DNA from: Deltaproteobacteria bacterium
Lineage (GTDB): Bacteria; Myxococcota_A; UBA796; GCA-2862545
Reading direction: 5' to 3'
DNA: 64,000 nt
NCBI GenBank assembly: GCA_006226595.1
Contig: SBGP01000095.1
Location: 186,001-250,000, forward strand
Shown here: piece after piece, positions 9,379 through 16,915 of the stretch
Layout: every line of letters begins with the position of its first letter
Numbering within the stretch: the first letter of the stretch is position 1
Notes under the pieces: generated by a model
Told to the model about the DNA's origin: nothing
The model's input: only the letters and a program-made list of their open reading frames with translations
The model's database searches: none
Program-made: the position numbers and the translations under genes

Positions 9379-10211
9379 GCACCGCGCTTCCGCCGCTCCC
9401 CGAAGGCCGCCTGCGGCGCTTCGCCCATGGCCTGTTCGCGCCGGTCCGCGGCGCACTGTGGCTCGTGCGCCACCCCGAGCTGTGGCCGTGGGCCGCGCTG
9501 CCGATGCTGCTCACGATCTGGAGCATCCTCGGTGCGCTGTGGATGGCGTGGAGTTTCTCGGACGACGTGCTCGCCTGGTTCTGGCCGCGCCCCAAGGGCG
9601 CCCTGCTCGTCGCCTGGGCGGTGGTCGAGGCGGTGTTCCTGCTCTCGAGCTTCGTGGTCTCGGCCCTGGCCCTGTGGGTGCTCGGCCACCTCATCGCCGG
9701 CCCCTTCTACGACCGCATGGCCGAGGCGGTGGAGGCCCAGGTCGTCGGCCCCTCGGGCGAGGCCTTCGACTGGTCGGTCGCCATCGGCGACGCGCTGCTC
9801 TCGTTCCGGCACTCCCTGCTCGGCCTGGTGATCTACGCGTCGGTGGTCGTACCCCTGCTCCTGCTCAACCTCATCCCGGGCATCGGCAGCGCGGCCTACG
9901 CGGTGTGCGGCGCCCTGGCCACCGGGCTGTTCCTGTCCCGCGATCTGTTCGATGTGCCGCTGTCGCGCCGCCGCACCTCGTTCGTCGGCAAGGTCCGCTA
10001 CCTGCGCGACCACTTCTGGCTCGCCATGGGCCTGGGGCTCGGGACCGCCGGGCTGCTCGCCGTGCCGCTCGTCGATCTGCTCGTGCTGCCGTGCGCGGTA
10101 CTCGGAGCCACCCTGCTGTACCTGGCCATCGAGACGGAATCCGGGAGGCTGGTGCAGCGACGGCCCGCCGCGCCATCCGAGGGCCATGCCGAGCCCCCTG
10201 AGTCGCGCTAG
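9375..10211 (+). CDS. EI24/CysZ-like integral membrane protein
   Basis: This 278-residue protein starts at GTG in a GTGA overlap with the oxidoreductase. Strongly hydrophobic segments lie at about residues 33-58, 75-108, 148-190 and 222-255. The pattern, with an HPELWPWAALP entry and a hydrophilic middle loop reading GPFYDRMAE, fits the EI24 domain family, which includes the sulfate permease CysZ. Location is the inner membrane. It is the third member of the coupled cyclase-oxidoreductase-EI24 run, so it may carry a substrate or product of the oxidoreductase, but that is only a contextual guess. Confidence 0.75.
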   Translation: MSTALPPLPEGRLRRFAHGLFAPVRGALWLVRHPELWPWAALPMLLTIWSILGALWMAWSFSDDVLAWFWPRPKGALLVAWAVVEAVFLLSSFVVSALALWVLGHLIAGPFYDRMAEAVEAQVVGPSGEAFDWSVAIGDALLSFRHSLLGLVIYASVVVPLLLLNLIPGIGSAAYAVCGALATGLFLSRDLFDVPLSRRRTSFVGKVRYLRDHFWLAMGLGLGTAGLLAVPLVDLLVLPCAVLGATLLYLAIETESGRLVQRRPAAPSEGHAEPPESR

Positions 10212-10268
10212 TCTTCGAGTCGGGGAGGCAGCATCGGCGTACAGCTCGGACCTTTCGAGCTCCACGAG

Positions 10269-13200
10269 ATGGTCGGCCGCGGAGGCATGGCCCGCGTGCA
10301 CCGCGCGACGCACGTCGTGGATGGCCAGGCCGTCGCGGTCAAGCTGCTCACCGAAGCCTCCGCCCAGCGTGCCTCCCACCTCGCAGCCTTCCGCAACGAG
10401 ATCCGCGCGGTGGCCGGGCTCGACCATCGCCACATCGTCCAGGTGTACGAACACGGCCAGGTGAGCGCCGAGGCCGCCGCGGGCTCGGATGGGCTGCTCA
10501 CCGAGGGCACGCCCTTCCTGGTCATGGAGTACGTGCCCTACTCGCTGCGCACGCGCCCCCCACAGTCGTGGCGGGAGCTGTCCGAAGCCCTGCTCGCGGT
10601 GCTCGACGGTCTCGCCCACGCCCACGCCCGCGGCGTGATCCACCGCGACCTCAAGGCCGGCAACGTGCTGTGCGGCGCCATCGACGGCGACTTCCGGCTC
10701 ACCGACTTCGGCATTGCCCACGCGATCGAGGGCGAGAAGGAGGTGTTTCGCGGCGGCACCCCCGGGTACATGGCCCCCGAGCAGCTCGGCAGCCGCCCGC
10801 GCAGTCACGGCCCGTGGACCGACCTGTATGGCCTCGGCACGACCGCGTGGATGCTGGTCACCGGCAGCGTGCCGTACAAGGAGAAGGACCCGGTCGACGC
10901 CTGGGAAGCGCGCATGCACAAGCCGCTGCCGTTCTTCCTGCCGCGCTACCCGGTGCCCGCGGACTTCGAGACCTGGCTCAGGCGCATACTCGCCCCCGAG
11001 CCCGCCAACCGCTTCCAGACCGCCGCCGACGCCGCCTGGGCCCTGCTCGGACTTCGAGGCGAGCAGCACGGACACGCGACCCAGGCCCACCTCCCCGTCG
11101 AAGAACAGTCCACGGAGCTCGCCCCGCCGCGCATGACGCTGATCTGGGACGACGAGAGCACCGCCGAGTGGGTGCCGCCCCTCGACGACCACATCGTCGA
11201 CCCGATCCCACCGACACCGCGCAGCTGGCGCCGCCCCGAGGCCCATCGCAAGCGCCTCGCCGGAGCCGGTCTGGGACTCACCGGGCTGCGTCCCGTCCCC
11301 CTGGTCGGGCGCGTCGCCGAGCGCGATGCCCTCTGGAACCAGCTGTCCCGCGTGCGGAACTTCGGTCGGGCCGAGGGCGTACTCCTGCGCGGCGCCTCGG
11401 GCACGGGCAAGAGCCGCCTCGCGCGCTGGCTCGCCGAACGGGCCCAGGAGCTCGGCGTCGCCCAGCTCGTCGAGGTCCGCCACAGCCCCGACGCCGGTCC
11501 CCGCGACGGTCTGGGCCCCGCCGTGGCCCGCTTCCTGCGCTTCGACGGCGCCGAGGGCCCGAAGGCCGAGCACTGGGCGCGCTGGCACCTGACCCGCAGC
11601 CACGCGAGCCCGGATCTCGCCGCGGACGCGGTGGCACTCAACGAAGGCGGGTTCGCGAGCCAGGGCGAGCGACATGCCGTGCTCCGCCGCCTGCTCACCG
11701 AGCTCGCCCAGCGCCGGCCGGTGATCGTGTGGGTGGACGACGTACCCTGGGCCGGAGAAGCGCTGGAGTGGGTGGCCGAGCTGCTTCACGGAGGCTTCGC
11801 CGCACCCGTGCTCTTCGTGCTCACGGCCGCCGACGAGCAGCTCGTGTCGCAGCCCATCGAGGCGGCGATGGTCCAGCAGCTGCTCGACAGCGACGAGTTC
11901 GAGGAGCTCCGCGTCGGGCCCCTGGACCGGGACGCGCAGGTGAAGCTGGTCCAGCGTCACCTGGGCCTGTCGCCGGCGCTCGCTAGTCGCGTGGTCACCC
12001 GTACGGCCGGCAACCCGCTGTTCGCGGTGCAGCTCGTCGGTGGCTGGGTCCAGCGAGGCTGGCTGCGCCCGGCCCTCGATGGCTTCCGCCTCTCCGAGGC
12101 CGCCGAAGAGGACCTTCCCGCCGACGTCACCGCGGCGTGGACCGAGCGCCTCACCGCGCTGATCGACCCGCACGAGACCGAGCTGGTCCTCGCCCTCGAG
12201 GTCGCCGCGGCACTAGGCCAGGAGGTCGACCTCTACGAGTGGCGCGCCGTGTGCGACCACCTCGCCACACCCGCCAGGCAGACGCTGGTCGAAGTGCTCC
12301 TGAGCCAGGCCCTCGCCCGCCGCCCACGCGGAAGCGAGGACAGCATCGCCCTCGTCCACGGCATGCTCCGTGAGGCGATCTGCGCGCGCTCGCGAGAGGC
12401 CGATCGCTGGACGCGCATCCAGCTCGCCTGCGCCGAGGCCCTCGCCGGGCGCGGAGCCGACCCCGCCCGGGTGGCTCGCCACCTGCAGCTGGCCGGACAC
12501 CACGAGGACGCCGCCGAGGCCTTCCTCGTCGCGATGAACCGTCGCATGCGCACCGCCGAGTTCTCGGTGGTCCGCGCCCTCGGTCGCGAGTGGTCCGCCT
12601 GCCTGGAGCAAGCTGGCGTGGCCGAGACCGACGGCCGCTGGGGCGAGGGCTGGTTGCTCCTCATCCGCCCGAACGTGTACCTGGGCGACTTCGACGAGGC
12701 CGAGCGCCTCGCCTCGCGCATCGAGGACATGGGGGCCCGCGAAGGCTGGAAGGAGCCGTTCAACCGCGGACCCGCCGAGCGCGGCTACCTCCGACTGCGC
12801 CAGGGTTCGTTCGACGAGGCCCTTACCCTCAACCAGCTCGCCGCCGACCGATGCCAGGCCGCCGGCGACCTGTCCGGCGAGCTCCGCGGACTCAAGGCGG
12901 TGGCCTGGTGCTGGAGCTTCACCGGTCGCAACCACGAAGCCGAGACCCTGCTCCGCGAGGTGCTCGTCCGCTCGGACGACGCGGGACTGCACGCCGGCGG
13001 ACGCGCCGAGACCCTGCGCCTGCTCGGTGTGTGCGCCCGTGGCCGCGGGGACTGGGCCGAGAGCGAGCGCTGCTACCGCGAGGCCCTCGACGCCGCCGAC
13101 CGATGGGGCCTGCGCAACCGCGTGGGCGAGGCCGAGTGCCTGAGCGGTATCGGCGATGCCCGCCGCTGGCAGGGAGACCCCGAGGGAGCGCGCGCCGCCT

Positions 13201-13625
13201 ACCGCGAAGCGCAGAAGGTGCTCAAGGTCGTGGGTCTCGACGCCGAGCTCGCCGAGTTCAACGAGGCCGTCATCGACCTGGAGAACGGTCACTTCGACCT
13301 CGCGCGGCCCAGCGTCGAGGCCATCGTCGCCGCCTGGGACCGCCCCGAGACCGGCGCCCACGCCGGCGTCCCACTTCTCGCCCTGCTGCCCTGTCTGGTG
13401 CACAGCGGTGAGTGGGCGAGGTGGGCCGACACCCGACGCCGAGCCCTGGAGCTGCTCTCGGAAGGACAGCTCGTCGATCGCGACGTGGCCTGGCTCGCCG
13501 AGTTCGCCGCTCGGTCCGCGACCGAGGCTGGACGCGCCAACGACGCCCGCGCACTGTGGATGCTCGCGCGCTCGCAGTGGGAAGCCTGCGGCGACCGTGA
13601 CCACGCCGCGACCCTACCTGTGTGA
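10269..13625 (+). CDS. Ser/Thr protein kinase fused to AAA ATPase and TPR repeats (copy 1)
   Basis: From the first ATG the protein has 1118 residues. The kinase domain shows the glycine loop VGRGGMARV (2-10), Lys25, catalytic loop IHRDLKAGN (His125) and TDFGIAHA (Asp146), with GTPGYMAPEQ. A STAND/AAA ATPase follows (Walker A GASGTGKS, 375-382; VIVWVDDV as Walker B), then TPR-like helices to the end. The frame is open upstream to 10212, and the untranslated-looking codons read VQLGPFELHE, matching the N-terminus of the paralogue at 35.4 kb (PQLGPFELSH). True initiation may therefore be upstream, at an ATC codon at 10233 behind a GGGGAGG site. It probably integrates a signal through the ATPase/TPR part and phosphorylates proteins in the cytoplasm. 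Confidence 0.88.
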   Translation: MVGRGGMARVHRATHVVDGQAVAVKLLTEASAQRASHLAAFRNEIRAVAGLDHRHIVQVYEHGQVSAEAAAGSDGLLTEGTPFLVMEYVPYSLRTRPPQSWRELSEALLAVLDGLAHAHARGVIHRDLKAGNVLCGAIDGDFRLTDFGIAHAIEGEKEVFRGGTPGYMAPEQLGSRPRSHGPWTDLYGLGTTAWMLVTGSVPYKEKDPVDAWEARMHKPLPFFLPRYPVPADFETWLRRILAPEPANRFQTAADAAWALLGLRGEQHGHATQAHLPVEEQSTELAPPRMTLIWDDESTAEWVPPLDDHIVDPIPPTPRSWRRPEAHRKRLAGAGLGLTGLRPVPLVGRVAERDALWNQLSRVRNFGRAEGVLLRGASGTGKSRLARWLAERAQELGVAQLVEVRHSPDAGPRDGLGPAVARFLRFDGAEGPKAEHWARWHLTRSHASPDLAADAVALNEGGFASQGERHAVLRRLLTELAQRRPVIVWVDDVPWAGEALEWVAELLHGGFAAPVLFVLTAADEQLVSQPIEAAMVQQLLDSDEFEELRVGPLDRDAQVKLVQRHLGLSPALASRVVTRTAGNPLFAVQLVGGWVQRGWLRPALDGFRLSEAAEEDLPADVTAAWTERLTALIDPHETELVLALEVAAALGQEVDLYEWRAVCDHLATPARQTLVEVLLSQALARRPRGSEDSIALVHGMLREAICARSREADRWTRIQLACAEALAGRGADPARVARHLQLAGHHEDAAEAFLVAMNRRMRTAEFSVVRALGREWSACLEQAGVAETDGRWGEGWLLLIRPNVYLGDFDEAERLASRIEDMGAREGWKEPFNRGPAERGYLRLRQGSFDEALTLNQLAADRCQAAGDLSGELRGLKAVAWCWSFTGRNHEAETLLREVLVRSDDAGLHAGGRAETLRLLGVCARGRGDWAESERCYREALDAADRWGLRNRVGEAECLSGIGDARRWQGDPEGARAAYREAQKVLKVVGLDAELAEFNEAVIDLENGHFDLARPSVEAIVAAWDRPETGAHAGVPLLALLPCLVHSGEWARWADTRRRALELLSEGQLVDRDVAWLAEFAARSATEAGRANDARALWMLARSQWEACGDRDHAATLPV

Positions 13626-13702
13626 AGGACCCCAGCCAATCCGGCACCTGTGTGGATTCACCCAGTACGCGCATCTGTGTGAAATCGCCCGATCTCCGTG
13701 TG
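13618..13702. promoter_or_regulatory. Array of CTGTGTG direct repeats (putative enhancer)
   Basis: CTGTGTG occurs at 13618-13624, 13648-13654 and 13675-13681, with a variant CCGTGTG at 13696-13702 (steps of 30, 27 and 21 bases). The second copy is part of an 18-base imperfect dyad (CTGTGTGGATTCACCCAG, 13648-13665). The array lies about 115-200 bases upstream of the predicted start of the sigma-54 transcript, the usual distance for activator sites. The first copy overlaps the stop of the kinase gene. Confidence 0.45.
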
Positions 13703-13789
13703 GGGCTCGCCACGATCTACTGAGTGACGGTTCAGTAGCTGCCGCCGAAGATCCCCCTCCCCCCGACGGATCGCCGAGACGGCACGTTC

Positions 13790-13805
13790 TGGCACGGCCG
13801 GTGCA
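13790..13805 (+). promoter_or_regulatory. Sigma-54 type -24/-12 promoter of the small membrane genes
   Basis: TGGCACGGCCGGTGCA matches the -24/-12 consensus TGGCACG-N4-TTGCA at all but one position, with the invariant GG and GC twelve bases apart. Predicted transcript start is near 13816, giving a 45-base leader with an AGGAAGG ribosome site before the ATG at 13861. Confidence 0.6.
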
Positions 13806-13860
13806 CAGGTCCGGGTCCGAACCGCCGGCCGCAGGCGCCGGAACCCACCAGGAAGGACAC

Positions 13861-14103
13861 ATGGGCATTCTCACCGTCTCCACCGTTGCCAAGGCCGGAC
13901 TCGAGCTGTTCCTCGGCGTCTGCATCAAGCTCCTCATCGACAACGGCCGCATCCACCCCGCGGACTTCGTGAACGACTTCCTGTTCTGGGTCCCCGGGCT
14001 GAACCCGCAGGACGGCACGGGCATCGAGCGCCAGGTGCAGGCGATGATCCCCGAGAGCAAGGCCCCCGAGGCCAAGCCCCAGTCCAAGCCCATCGCCGCG
14101 TAG
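13861..14103 (+). CDS. Small membrane-associated protein, unknown
   Basis: This 80-residue protein starts at an ATG behind a good AGGAAGGACAC site. Residues about 8-25 (VAKAGLELFLGVCIKLLID) form a hydrophobic helix that could span or lie on the membrane; the C-terminal third is rich in Lys, Pro and Ala (PESKAPEAKPQSKP). I do not recognise a family. It is the first gene of a two-gene unit with the 43-residue protein that follows 15 bases later, and both have strong ribosome sites, which suggests high expression when the sigma-54 promoter upstream is active. Confidence 0.7.
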   Translation: MGILTVSTVAKAGLELFLGVCIKLLIDNGRIHPADFVNDFLFWVPGLNPQDGTGIERQVQAMIPESKAPEAKPQSKPIAA

Positions 14104-14118
14104 TCGCAGGAGGAACTC

Positions 14119-14250
14119 ATGGACCACAACGCACAGACCTTCGATACCGAGAGCGTCGAGGCTGCCCTCCTCGCCCGCAACTTCTTCCGCGTCACGATGA
14201 TCGGCTTCGTCGCCTTCGTGGCCGTGAGCATGAAGATCATGCTCACCTGA
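14119..14250 (+). CDS. Very small single-span membrane protein (43 aa)
   Basis: The ATG at 14119 is preceded by a perfect AGGAGG site eight bases upstream, and the frame ends at TGA 14248-14250. The protein has a polar N-terminus (about 20 residues) and one hydrophobic segment at about residues 26-38 (MIGFVAFVAVSMK). No family is recognised. Strong translation signals, position directly after the 80-residue gene and hairpins right after the stop all support a real gene despite the length. Confidence 0.65.
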   Translation: MDHNAQTFDTESVEAALLARNFFRVTMIGFVAFVAVSMKIMLT

Positions 14251-14258
14251 TCTCGCTC

Positions 14259-14288
14259 GGTCCGGGCGAAGCTTCGGCGAACCGGACC
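14259..14288. terminator. Hairpin after small membrane genes
   Basis: Perfect arms GGTCCGG (14259-14265) and CCGGACC (14282-14288) around a loop that itself can pair (cgaagcttcg). It lies 8 bases after the 43-residue gene. No T-run follows. Confidence 0.45.
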
Positions 14289-14304
14289 TCTGACTCCAGC
14301 AACG

Positions 14305-14337
14305 CGCCCGCCGGACATTCCTTGCGTCCGGTGGGCG
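14305..14337. terminator. Bidirectional terminator hairpin between convergent genes
   Basis: Arms CGCCCGCCGGAC (14305-14316) and GTCCGGTGGGCG (14326-14337) pair over 12 bases with one wobble, followed by tcttgcc. It separates the plus-strand small genes from the end of the minus-strand PhoX-like gene at 14345. Confidence 0.6.
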
Positions 14338-14344
14338 TCTTGCC

Positions 14345-15565
14345 TCAGCCGAGCAGCGCCTCGAACGGCCCTCGGATGGCGAGCGTGAGCCCATCCTCCT
14401 GGAGGTTGACGAACAGCTGCTGGCCATCGGGACTGAAGCACACGCCGCAGAACTCGCTCGACGACACGGCATTGCGAGCCAGCGCCACCACGGTGCCATC
14501 GGCCCGCACGGCGCGGATGTGGTCCTCGGCGCTGTTGTCCTCGGCAATGACCACGTGGCCCGCCGGGGACACGGTCACGTTGTCGGGCTTGGACAGGGAC
14601 TCGCCGTCCCCGACGGCGACCAGCGACAGCGTGTCGGTGGCCGGGTCGAGCAGCCACACCTGACCCTTGCCGTGGGGCCCCCCGGAGGTGGCGCAGAACA
14701 CGAGCTTGCCGTCGTGGAACCAGCAGCCCTCCCCGCGGCACACGGTGGAAGCTCCCGCGGAGCGCGAGGCGGCACGCAGTCCATCGTCCGGTGCGTCGGG
14801 AACGTCGATCCACCGCACCTTCCACGTGGCGGCGGTGTCCGCGAGCGGGGTGGTGTCGGGCACCCCGTCGACCGCCATCGCCTGGAGCTTGCCGACGAAG
14901 GGCTCGGCCGGGTCCTCGGGCACGAAGCGGTACAGGCAGCCGTCGCCGCGGTCTTCGGTGAGCCAGGCCACGCGGCTCACCGGGTCGATGGCGAAGGCCT
15001 CGTGGTTCATGCGGCCATAGCCGTCGATCCGCTTGGGAGGCTGGACCGTGGCGGCCTCCGGATCGCAGAGGAACACGTAACCATGCTCGCCCTCGGGGTG
15101 CTCCTCGCAGCTCATCCAGCCCCATGGCGAGGGACCTCCGGCACAGTTGCCCATGGTCCCGGTGAGCACGAGGTTCGAGGAGCGGACCTCGCCGTCGGGC
15201 CCGAGCACGAGCCGGGTCACCCCACCGGGCGCGTCGCGGTCGTAGGCCTCGGCGGGCGCGTCGGACATGCGGTAGGCCGCCTGGTCCTTGGCCTTGCGGA
15301 GCTCGTGGTTGCGCATGAGCACCAGCGAACCATCCGCTCGCGCGAAGCAGGCCATGCCGTCCGGGCGCCCGGGCACGCGGAAGCCGTCGGACATGCGGTC
15401 GCCCACCCGCTGGAGCACCCGGTACGAGAAGCCCTCCGGCAGGTCGAGGATGCCGTTGGGATCGGCGATCAGCGCGGTCTCCCGGCGACCCTGGACGCCG
15501 AGGAGCACGGTGAGCCCGCCCAGGCCCAGGCCTCCGACGAGCACGGCGCGACGAGTCAGGGGCAT
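14345..15565 (-). CDS. PhoX-family (DUF839) Tat-exported phosphatase-like protein
   Basis: This 406-residue protein has a Tat-type N-terminus (MPLTRRAVLVGGLGLGG, twin Arg at 5-6). The mature part carries the blocks typical of DUF839/PhoX beta-propeller proteins: LPEGFSYRV near the start, MRNHE, CAGGPSPWGWMSCEE at about 141-155, NHEAFAIDP and VAWLTEDRGDG. PhoX enzymes are calcium- and iron-dependent periplasmic alkaline phosphatases; they bind metals through glutamates in the CEE and TEDRGDG blocks seen here. It is shorter than classical PhoX, so phosphatase activity is probable but unproven. The gene is transcribed alone, divergent from the outer-membrane protein gene with 51 bases between them. 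Confidence 0.82.
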   Translation of the reverse strand: MPLTRRAVLVGGLGLGGLTVLLGVQGRRETALIADPNGILDLPEGFSYRVLQRVGDRMSDGFRVPGRPDGMACFARADGSLVLMRNHELRKAKDQAAYRMSDAPAEAYDRDAPGGVTRLVLGPDGEVRSSNLVLTGTMGNCAGGPSPWGWMSCEEHPEGEHGYVFLCDPEAATVQPPKRIDGYGRMNHEAFAIDPVSRVAWLTEDRGDGCLYRFVPEDPAEPFVGKLQAMAVDGVPDTTPLADTAATWKVRWIDVPDAPDDGLRAASRSAGASTVCRGEGCWFHDGKLVFCATSGGPHGKGQVWLLDPATDTLSLVAVGDGESLSKPDNVTVSPAGHVVIAEDNSAEDHIRAVRADGTVVALARNAVSSSEFCGVCFSPDGQQLFVNLQEDGLTLAIRGPFEALLG

Positions 15566-15616
15566 GCAGGCTCCGAGAGAGCGCCGGCGCGCGGTAGGCT
15601 GCCGGCGGAGGTGACC

Positions 15617-16831
15617 ATGCTCTCCCTAATCCTCGGCCTCGCGCTCGCACAGGAGGCCGAGACGGCGGCATGGCAGCGCGAGGGCCTGGGATTCGGCGGA
15701 ATTCCAGCGGTGAACTACAACACCGACGAGGGTCTCGGGCTCGGTGCGGTGGGCTCGATGTACGTCTACGACGGCGAGACGAGCCCCTACAAGCTCGGCC
15801 TCACGCTGATCATCTTCGCGACCACCAAGGGCGTGCACGCGCACCGCCTCGACGTCGACGCACTCGATCTGCTCGACGGCAGGCTGCGCTTCACCGGGCG
15901 CGCGCAGCTCGACATCACCCGCACCAACAACTTCTGTGGCTTCGGTCCCGACGTCACCTGCGACCCGGCCGTCGCGGAGGCCATCGCCACGGACATGGGT
16001 CTGGAGGGCGAGGCCTACGACACCTTCGTACGCCGCTACTACAAGTCCTCGTCCATCCGGCCGAACCTGTTCCTCAACGGGCGGTGGAAGCTCGCCGACG
16101 GCGCGGTGAAGACCGAGCTGATGACCACGCTGCGCGTGATCTACCACCTGCCCGGCGACTTCAAGAACGGCCGCGACTCCGACCCCGGCAACCTGATCGC
16201 GACCCGCCTCGACGAGGAGGAGGGCCTGCTTCCGATGGTGCAGGTCGGCGCGATGGCCGACACCCGCGACTTCGAGCCGGCGCCGACGCGGGGCTACTGG
16301 GCGGAGGCCAGCGTGAGGGGCGCCGTCGCCCCGATCGGCGCGTTCACCGTCGGCGGCTTCAACCTCACCGGGCGTGGCTACGTGCCGCTCGTCTCCGAGG
16401 GGCGCCTGGTCTCGGCCACGCGCATCGCCCTCGACGGGCTCGCCGGCGACGTGCCGATCCGCGAGCTGGCGATGATGGGCGGCAGCCAGATCTACGAGTT
16501 CGGCGGCGGCCTCAACGCCGGGCGCGGCGTGCGTCAGCGGCGCTACCTCGGCCGGGTGAAGGTGCTCGGGCAGGAGGAGCTGCGCTGGCGCTTCCTCCAC
16601 GTCGAGCCCTTCGGCGTGCGCACCGACCTCACCTTGCTCGGCTTCACCGATCTCATGCTCCTCGCCGAGGACTGGCAGAGTCTCGACGAGCTCGGCCGGC
16701 CCATCGTGTCCTTCGGTGGCGGCCTGCGCCTGGCCTTCGACGACAGCTTCATCATCCGTGTGGACATGGGCTTCTCGAAGGTCGAAGCGTACAGCCCCGC
16801 GATCTACATCGACCTCGCGAACCTGTTCTAG
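15617..16831 (+). CDS. Outer-membrane beta-barrel protein, BamA/surface-antigen-like
   Basis: This 404-residue protein starts at an ATG behind GGAGGTGACC. A short signal peptide (LSLILGLALAQEA) leads into alternating amphipathic strands starting with FGGIPAVNYNTDEGLGLGAVG and ending in a terminal Phe (IYIDLANLF), the usual barrel-closing residue. Near residue 310 is a GRGVRQRRYLGR block that resembles the VRGY/F-type motif of Omp85 barrels. No POTRA repeats are present, so this is a barrel-only member, similar to other 'surface antigen' proteins of 350-450 residues. It is likely to sit in the outer membrane as a channel or assembly accessory. Confidence 0.75.
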   Translation: MLSLILGLALAQEAETAAWQREGLGFGGIPAVNYNTDEGLGLGAVGSMYVYDGETSPYKLGLTLIIFATTKGVHAHRLDVDALDLLDGRLRFTGRAQLDITRTNNFCGFGPDVTCDPAVAEAIATDMGLEGEAYDTFVRRYYKSSSIRPNLFLNGRWKLADGAVKTELMTTLRVIYHLPGDFKNGRDSDPGNLIATRLDEEEGLLPMVQVGAMADTRDFEPAPTRGYWAEASVRGAVAPIGAFTVGGFNLTGRGYVPLVSEGRLVSATRIALDGLAGDVPIRELAMMGGSQIYEFGGGLNAGRGVRQRRYLGRVKVLGQEELRWRFLHVEPFGVRTDLTLLGFTDLMLLAEDWQSLDELGRPIVSFGGGLRLAFDDSFIIRVDMGFSKVEAYSPAIYIDLANLF

Positions 16832-16915
16832 AGGTCCCCGGCGACCCGTGCGCGCAGGTGGCGAGTGTCCGTCGTGCCCTCGCGCCGATCTCGGTCAACG
16901 CCGCCCCCTGATAGG

